Assembly: GCA_012862575.1 (NCBI GenBank)
Contig: BLSF01000131.1
Location: 1 to 46,085, forward strand
Direction of reading: 5' to 3'
DNA length: 46,085 nt
From: Parietichytrium sp. I65-24A
Lineage: Eukaryota > Sar > Bigyra > Thraustochytrida > Thraustochytriidae
The notes under the pieces are model-generated. The model was not told the origin of the DNA, made no database searches, and worked only from the letters and a program-made list of their open reading frames with translations. A program made the translations under genes and the position numbers. Within the stretch, counting starts at the first letter, position 1. Each line of letters starts with the position of its first letter. Positions 40,278 to 46,085 of this stretch are shown here, piece by piece.

Positions 40278-40296
40278 GGTACTCACAGTCAGTACC
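40278..40296 (+). promoter_or_regulatory. Dispersed motif, copy 9 (longest palindromic flanks)
   Basis: GGTACTCACAGTCAGTACC, with GGTAC at one end and GTACC at the other. Exact core. It lies 60 bp beyond the stop of the LRR-TRAF gene. Confidence 0.45.
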
Positions 40297-40355
40297 GAGC
40301 TTTTCATTAAGCACAGTCCCTGCTTTGATGGCAGATCAGATCACATCAGATCAGA

Positions 40356-42113
40356 TCAAGAGAACCACGCGTGAAACTCTCGGTTGTGCTTGTCGAGCTC
40401 CCTTGCTCGCAAGCTAAAGTTTCTACACCCCTCACGATTGCACTCGACAGCTCGCTCAGGACATGCATCGCGACAGTGCTCTTCCAACGCCTTGCGCGCG
40501 ACTCTGATTCCACAGCCGGCTGGGCACACCACCACAGCCATGGGACAATTCTCTTGGTGAGCGTTGTAGTCGATATCGAAAACGCGAGCTTCACAACCTT
40601 GATTGTGGCAAGTTCTTGGGACAAGTTCATAGAATGTGCGCAGGGCCGCCTTGGCAGCAGCAAACTTGGCTTGTTTCTCTTGCTTGCTAGCCTCCCGAAT
40701 GGCTAGAGCAAGGGACTTGGCATCGGCGCGTCGAGTCTCTTCGGAAGCAATTCGCTTTATGCGTCTCTGGTCCGCAGGTTGTCCTATGGACACGCACAAC
40801 GTATCAATCTGGTCTAATATGGACCTCGCGTATTCGTCCTCTTGCATGGCATCCTCTTCGTCCTCTTGTATTGCATTCTCTTCGTGTCTTGGTTCAGCCG
40901 GTTCTTCCCTTGCCGCATCCCCGAGACTTGTCTCATCGCTGTCGACTTCGCCGATGTCTCTCGGAACCTGCAAAGGGGGGCGGTTCGGACACGTCTCCAG
41001 GCAGTGTTGCCGGATGAGAACGTCAAGCAAGCCTTGACTCCTTTTAAAGCCGGTTTTGCATGCTAGTGGGCATGGGTGCTCTGCTTCGAGGCATTCCTCT
41101 GCATGATGCCGAGTGTGCAGCAAGTGGCGAGCAATCCCGCCTCGGCCACAGAGTTCGCACTCAACAGGCGCGTATGGGCAATCGCGGGCCGCGTGTTCTT
41201 CTATGAACCTCGATGCTTTCGGAGGAGTGCCGCACCCGTACGGGCAGTCCACCGGTTTGTCGCGCGCGAGTGCTCTTTGAAAGGTGTCGTGCCGCGCTTG
41301 CGTGGGTTGGTCCCTTTCAACACTGCTCATCAACTCCATGAGATGCTTTTCTTTTGCGTTTGGAGGGACCAGGCTCAAGGCGGACTGGGCGAGGTCAGGG
41401 GCGTACAGCTCACGAAGAGAGGGCTTGTGTTGAGCAGCAAGCAAGAGCTCCGAAAACGTTTCAAGCGGGTCGTCCGCGTCGTTCTCGTTCAGGTGAAGGC
41501 ACGCAAGAGGCGGAAATGTTGGCTCGAGCATCTGCTCTTCCGCGCCAAGCTCCACCGCGGCGGAATTGTAGTCCGTGAGCAGCAAAAGTCGAGCCACTGT
41601 TCGAATCCCTTCGTCCCCCAGGCCATTGTCGCTGAGAAACAAAACCGAAAGCTCCCTGCATTCTCGCGCCATTGCCTCGCACAGCACTGCAATCCCATGG
41701 GTCCCAATGGCGCAGGAGTCGAGGCCAAGCTCCTCCAAGCGGCCGAGCATCTCGCAGTCTCGGCTCAAGATGTCTGCCACTTCCCGTCCCAAGCAATTCG
41801 CCGACAAATTCAGCCTCCTCAACCCGGCTGGCGCGCTCGCAACCACGCTCTCCACCTGCTCCACGCGGAGGCCGCACGACGCCAGATTCATCTCCACCAA
41901 CATCGGGCTCAGGCTCATGGCCACTTTTTCAAAGCTGACATTCTCGCATGGGCATCCGCACAGATCCACCTTGGACACGTCCTTGCGGCGCAGCACCTCC
42001 TCCACCGCGTCCGCGGACAATCGCACGTGCGCGAATGACACGGACTGTCCCGCCCATTGCCTTGGCTGAACGATCTTACTCCTTTGTCGCGCCACTGCGT
42101 TTACAAGGGCCAT
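40356..42113 (-). CDS. LRR plus TRAF-type zinc-finger protein
   Basis: A 585-residue intronless protein. The first 240 residues form RI-type leucine-rich repeats (MNLASCGLRVEQVESVV, LRRLNLSANCLG, LGLDSCAIGTHGIAVL, LFLSDNGLGDEGIRTV). Two Cys/His-rich blocks follow. The first, about 285-365, has DCPYGCG, HAARDCPY, CELCGRGGIARHLLHTRH and CPLACKTGF; the second lies at the C-terminus (CHNQGCEARVF, HQENCPMAVVVCPAGCG, CPERAVECNREGCRNF). The spacing matches TRAF-type zinc fingers. An acidic EDEEDAMQEDE linker and a basic coiled region separate them. Such proteins act as adaptors, some with RING partners; no RING is visible here. The first in-frame ATG is 42113. Partner and pathway unknown. Confidence 0.82.
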   Translation of the reverse strand: MALVNAVARQRSKIVQPRQWAGQSVSFAHVRLSADAVEEVLRRKDVSKVDLCGCPCENVSFEKVAMSLSPMLVEMNLASCGLRVEQVESVVASAPAGLRRLNLSANCLGREVADILSRDCEMLGRLEELGLDSCAIGTHGIAVLCEAMARECRELSVLFLSDNGLGDEGIRTVARLLLLTDYNSAAVELGAEEQMLEPTFPPLACLHLNENDADDPLETFSELLLAAQHKPSLRELYAPDLAQSALSLVPPNAKEKHLMELMSSVERDQPTQARHDTFQRALARDKPVDCPYGCGTPPKASRFIEEHAARDCPYAPVECELCGRGGIARHLLHTRHHAEECLEAEHPCPLACKTGFKRSQGLLDVLIRQHCLETCPNRPPLQVPRDIGEVDSDETSLGDAAREEPAEPRHEENAIQEDEEDAMQEDEYARSILDQIDTLCVSIGQPADQRRIKRIASEETRRADAKSLALAIREASKQEKQAKFAAAKAALRTFYELVPRTCHNQGCEARVFDIDYNAHQENCPMAVVVCPAGCGIRVARKALEEHCRDACPERAVECNREGCRNFSLRARELDKHNREFHAWFS

Positions 42114-43886
42114 GCTCCGCCGCACACATTTGCTCTAACTCTCTATCTCTCTATCTCTCTACAACTCTATAACTCTATACTTTTATATTCCCCGACCTGT
42201 TGCGGTCCCCCGCAGGTCCCGCAGGTCCCGAAGGTCCTTTTTGCCGACCTTGCGAGAACCAGCGTCGGAAGTCTCGGTGGGAATTAAGGGTTGTGAGACC
42301 CTGGTGCTATACTGTTCTGGGGACGCAATTACTGCCGAGATGTCTGCTTGGTGCTCGAGTTCGTAACGGCTAGATGTGCTGCATGCGAGTTCTGAGGTGG
42401 AGAACCCAGGAACCCGAGAACCCAGGAACCCGAGAACCCGAGAATCAATCCGTGGGAACCACGACCAGCTGCCTAAAGAGAGAAAGATACTGCACTGGCG
42501 GCGACTGGGGTGCTGGTCTCCAGTTCGCGTGTTGTCAACTGTTGGAAGTAGCACTTGCTGTTTCCCCATTCCCAAACAAACAAAAATAAAGCTCGTGTGA
42601 ACGAGAGCGACAAATTCCTCAGCGCAAAATTCCATCCAGGCCATTCGCCATGCTATGCAAGCGGTAGCTAACCCTACTTGGAGACAGCGACGATGCCAGC
42701 CGGATCAGTTCCTTATTCTCTATGAATCCGTAGGAGACTTTCAGGTGGCCACAGCGATATCGTATCCTTGGCCGGAGCGGGAGAGGTCAAGAGTAGTCAG
42801 CGTCGCCATAACACCCTCCACCGACAACAATAGAACTAGAACGCTACTATCTAGTAAAGCTTCCCTAGCGCAGCAGTTGATTTTTCGTAACGCTCAGCAC
42901 GCTCAGCACGCTCCCATGTTCTAAATTTAGTCGTAGAAGACCTATACGACACACACCCATATTACGGTTTCAGATATGTGTGGCTATCATAGGGATGCTC
43001 GTATCTGTACGTCTTCGACTTGGGGTCCTAGTTTGAAACGATAAATGGTTGGTAGCACTTGGAAGCACTTTCTGGGTCGTCGCTTTGGCACGGAGATTAT
43101 GCCAACGTCTACCGTTTCACTTAGGACTATAGAGCTGAAGTGCGCTGAAACACGCTGGCAACAAGGACTACTAATAGTAGGAGGTATGAGTAGTTGTACA
43201 TCTGCGTTAGCATGTAATTACGTTTCCTCACCACGTTCTTGGTACCAGTGCTACTCCCTGTGTTAGCGGCCAGTACCAAGGTGTTGCCGCCTAATCTAAC
43301 CCTTCATGAGGAAAGGGATGTGAATGAAAATCGGCGTAAGATGGAGCGCTATTCATTCAACCTCTCTCACTCACGTGGTTCTTTTAAGTTAAGAAATTTA
43401 ATCCATCCTTTATCTCTCAAATTTACTTGTTAAAACTTGCTGATGTTTGATTTGCATGTTCATTGAAGTAAAACTATACGAACTGTTTCCTTCTCCACCC
43501 AAACACCTTGCCTCTCGATCTTGGTCGTCTCCTCCAACCCACTGCTACCATACTGCCTATCAGCACCGTACAGCGCGACACGAGGAATGAGTGGCACTGC
43601 AGTCCACTATGCCACCTTCCTAACCTTCCTAATAAGAAATCGTAAAGCGCAAAGCTACATCCTACTTTCTCTGCGCGCTGTTATAGCGGCCGTATGAAAC
43701 CCCACGATCTCTTCCCTCTCTGTTTCTCTTTTGTAAAGCAGCATGAGCTGATATGAGCTGCGGAGCTGCAGACCTGAAACGCACAAGGAAGACTGCACAT
43801 AGTGGACGACAGCGGTAGAAGCAGGAGGCACGAACGAGAGCATTGTGCATTGTTGGAGGCTTGATTGAAAGTCAGTGTTTGGGAAG
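42114..43886. other. Head-to-head intergenic region
   Basis: It contains a CTCTATCT/CTCTATAA tract just upstream of the LRR-TRAF gene (42140-42180), GCAGGTCCC copies (about 42211-42235), a GAGAACCC array (42401-42446) and no recognised gene. A hidden first exon of the DOMON gene may lie near its right end. Confidence 0.5.
42401..42446 (+). repeat. GAGAACCC/AGGAACCC minisatellite
   Basis: Alternating GAGAACCC and AGGAACCC units, the same family as the array at 29654. Confidence 0.9.
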
Positions 43887-45386
43887 ATGTCGAACTGCTT
43901 TACCAACGTTTGCGTGAGCCATGAGGTTACAAATGGGGACACCACTGTCACCCTCTCACACCCAAGCGGAACGATCCCTGAGAAAAGCTTCGTGGCGCTT
44001 GTGCTGCCTGCGGAGTTCACACGCAAGGGTGAGCAGGTGATGGCGTTTTTGGGCCACTCTGGATCCAGCCTGGAAGGCAAGGATTGCTACGGAACTCCAT
44101 CGGAAGGCTGCGACACTGCGAACTTCAGATTCTACCCGGGAGTTTCTGTGAATACCGATAGCGATGTTCGCGCGTACGCGGGTCGCTGCAATAGTGACTG
44201 CCTTTACAACGGTGAAACCCTCGCAAACCCGACCACGGTCCCTTTCAACACGCTTACCGGTGGCTCCGTGGAGCTGGAGGCTGAGGGAGGCAAAACCGGC
44301 CCTCTTACCGTGACACTCAAGGGCATCACCGCTGATTCCTTCACCGTGGCATCAGGTACGATGGTGACCAGTACTTCTGCAGACAAGAACGGAATGTACA
44401 TCTTCGAGTCCGTCGCGGAAGACGTGTACAGCACCGTTCCAACTTCTTCACCTACTGCACTTGTGACGTCCTCTCCGACCACAACCCCAGCCACTGATGC
44501 CCCGACTCTGGCACCAGAGAGTACTCCTGCTCCAACCTCCACCGACGCCCCAACCTCCACCGCTGCTCCTACCTCTTCTTCTGCCACGAGTGCCCCTAGC
44601 GTATCGAGCGACTCGAACGCCACATCTGCTCCTACGACTTCCACGACCAGCAGGTTCACCCCAGATGTGACCAAGACTATTATGAAGGGTCAAGGCCGGC
44701 TCGAGTACCAAGTTCTAAACGACGGTGTCGTCGACTTCCGCATGAAGGTCGATGACATCGGAACCCAGGGCTGGCTTGGTCTGGGAATCTCTGATAGCGG
44801 CAGCATGCCTGGATCTGTCGCTTACATTGGCATGTATGACGGCGAGAGCAACGCTGACATCGCTGCCTACAACTTGAAGGATCGCCTTCCAAGCAGCGTC
44901 AGCGAGATCGCCAGCCGCCGTCTTCAAGACAGCCAGTGCGGCGAGGGCAACAGCATGTCCTTGGAAGATGGCTCCTTGAGCATGAGGATCTGCGGGGCAT
45001 CTATCGGAAGCGAGCCATTCATCTCTGAGTCCACCGGGGAGATGAGGGGACTGATCTTCGCGTTCAGAAACGCTGCGAACCTTGACGAGGGCCACAACGA
45101 GGAGGACGTGGACTCTTTTGCTGCTCTCGGCGAAAGTAAGACCGGAGCTCCCACCGCTTCAGAGGATTCCAGTGACAACACCGGAGCTATTGTAGGTGGA
45201 GTTATTGGAGGAATCGCTGCGCTCGCTATCCTCATTGCCATCGTGGTGCTCTTGGCTCGCCGCCGCAAGACCTCCGCCGCCAAGAACGCAACTGCCTCGG
45301 ATGAGACCCAGAAGGCCGCCGCAGACGTCGAGCGCGGGCCAGTCCAGGAGAAAACCACAACTGCCGATAACGTCACTCGCGCATAA
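43887..45386 (+). CDS. DOMON-domain type I membrane protein with mucin-like linker (5' end uncertain)
   Basis: 499 residues from the ATG at 43887. The first 175 residues form a Cys-containing beta-rich domain of unknown family. A Ser/Thr/Pro/Ala linker (about 185-255, repeated APT and PTS) is likely O-glycosylated. Residues about 260-405 show the DOMON pattern (GQGRLEYQV, GWLGLGISDSGSMPGS, RGLIFAFRNA), a fold that binds haem or sugars in extracellular redox proteins. A transmembrane helix (AIVGGVIGGIAALAILIAIV) is followed by RRRK and a short cytoplasmic tail. The topology demands a signal peptide, yet none is encoded at this ATG, and the frame is closed by a stop at 43866. A TCAG at 43872-43875 could be the acceptor of an unseen first exon. 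The DOMON call is good; the start is weak. Confidence 0.75.
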   Translation: MSNCFTNVCVSHEVTNGDTTVTLSHPSGTIPEKSFVALVLPAEFTRKGEQVMAFLGHSGSSLEGKDCYGTPSEGCDTANFRFYPGVSVNTDSDVRAYAGRCNSDCLYNGETLANPTTVPFNTLTGGSVELEAEGGKTGPLTVTLKGITADSFTVASGTMVTSTSADKNGMYIFESVAEDVYSTVPTSSPTALVTSSPTTTPATDAPTLAPESTPAPTSTDAPTSTAAPTSSSATSAPSVSSDSNATSAPTTSTTSRFTPDVTKTIMKGQGRLEYQVLNDGVVDFRMKVDDIGTQGWLGLGISDSGSMPGSVAYIGMYDGESNADIAAYNLKDRLPSSVSEIASRRLQDSQCGEGNSMSLEDGSLSMRICGASIGSEPFISESTGEMRGLIFAFRNAANLDEGHNEEDVDSFAALGESKTGAPTASEDSSDNTGAIVGGVIGGIAALAILIAIVVLLARRRKTSAAKNATASDETQKAAADVERGPVQEKTTTADNVTRA

Positions 45387-46085
45387 ACCGCACCAGGGTG
45401 GAGGATTCACGAACTGTCTCACCAATTATCAAAGTCTTGTCAACCAAAAAAATGTTTCACTGTTCCTTGACTGCTTTCGTTATCCCTTTTCTGCACCATT
45501 TCCATCTGACCGTCCAGCTGGGACTTCGAGCCACACCGGCCAAGGGTTTCCATCATGGCCTGTACGCGGCACTATGACAGGAGACGCGTACACTTTCACG
45601 AAACCATGTTTTCAGCGCACCGTCGGCATTAAAAAAGGTATGTAGAAACTTGGGGGCACTCGAGCACTTGTACTGTTTAATTTATAGTATCCTGCGAGAT
45701 TGCTCGGTACATTCCTGCTCCCATTTTCCCGAGGAATCTAGCTTCCATCTCGAAACTAATTATTGAAAGCTTCATCCTCAATTAATCTAATCAAACTTCG
45801 AAGAAATTCGTTGCAGTGTACTGAGGGTACCGGTACTCGCACTCGAGCATCGTGCACTTCGTGCACCCCCTGACCCCTCCTACCTTCCTTTCCGAAAGTA
45901 GAGCAACGAAAGAGTGGTAAGAGGACATACGCCGTAGTCGCACTCCCGCAATTGTCGGACCCACTTGGTAAAGTTGTTTCCGTTTCGAGAGGGAGTTCCC
46001 GAGTCCGAGTAGGTTCTTTTTTAAAAACAATTTTATGAATGAAATGTTGTTCATGAATGAATTTTTTCAATTTGAGCGAACAAAC
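45387..46085. other. Intergenic end of window
   Basis: 3' region of the DOMON gene. It contains GGGTACCGGTACTCG at 45825-45839, another palindromic hexamer site, and no supported gene. Confidence 0.5.

Larger units (their letters stand above)
39779..40355. other. Convergent 3' intergenic region
   Basis: 577 bp between two gene ends, with a T18 run at 40225-40242 and the only motif copy lying in a tail-to-tail interval (40278-40296). A tRNA B-box-like GTTCGATCC at about 40065 is not supported by a T-arm. Confidence 0.5.

Overview
This is nuclear DNA of a microbial eukaryote. Long uninterrupted reading frames alternate with genes carrying short GT-AG introns (roughly 75 to 190 nt), the products are eukaryotic (COG8, PMS2-type MutL, HAAO, tetraspan, DOMON proteins), and intergenic DNA is rich in microsatellites. 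Ser/Thr/Pro 'APT' linkers in a surface protein and the gene mix fit a unicellular stramenopile (for example a labyrinthulomycete-like protist), but that assignment is an inference and no marker gene settles it. No tRNA, rRNA, CRISPR or intact transposon was recognised.

Layout, left to right: amino-acid transporter (+), 3-hydroxyanthranilate dioxygenase (+, 3 exons), claudin-like tetraspan (-), pentameric ligand-gated channel (+, 2 exons), a lipocalin-ankyrin-ABC1 kinase fusion (-), a broken and an intact copy of an extended SDR reductase (+), a secreted lectin with 120-residue repeats (-), a third SDR copy running into a 610-base assembly gap (+), PMS2-like mismatch repair endonuclease (+), COG8 (-), an LRR gene in which nearly every 84-nt exon is one repeat (+), a secreted glycosidase-like protein (-, 3 exons), a membrane-anchored BPL_N/glutamine-amidotransferase-like protein (+), an LRR + TRAF-zinc-finger protein (-), and a DOMON surface protein (+).

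The genes do not form a pathway; this is an ordinary eukaryotic neighbourhood. The architecture is still regular: six gene pairs are tail-to-tail with short 3' gaps (222 to 577 bp), separated by long head-to-head intervals (about 1.4 to 3 kb). Those head-to-head intervals hold a recurring unexplained motif (core CTCACAGTCAGT and its complement, nine exact or one-mismatch copies), palindromic GGTACC/ACCGGT runs and GAGAACC-type minisatellites. The best candidates for something new are this dispersed motif, the exon-per-repeat LRR gene, the lipocalin-ankyrin-ABC1 kinase fusion, and a hexanucleotide repeat inside the ATPase domain of the mismatch-repair gene itself.
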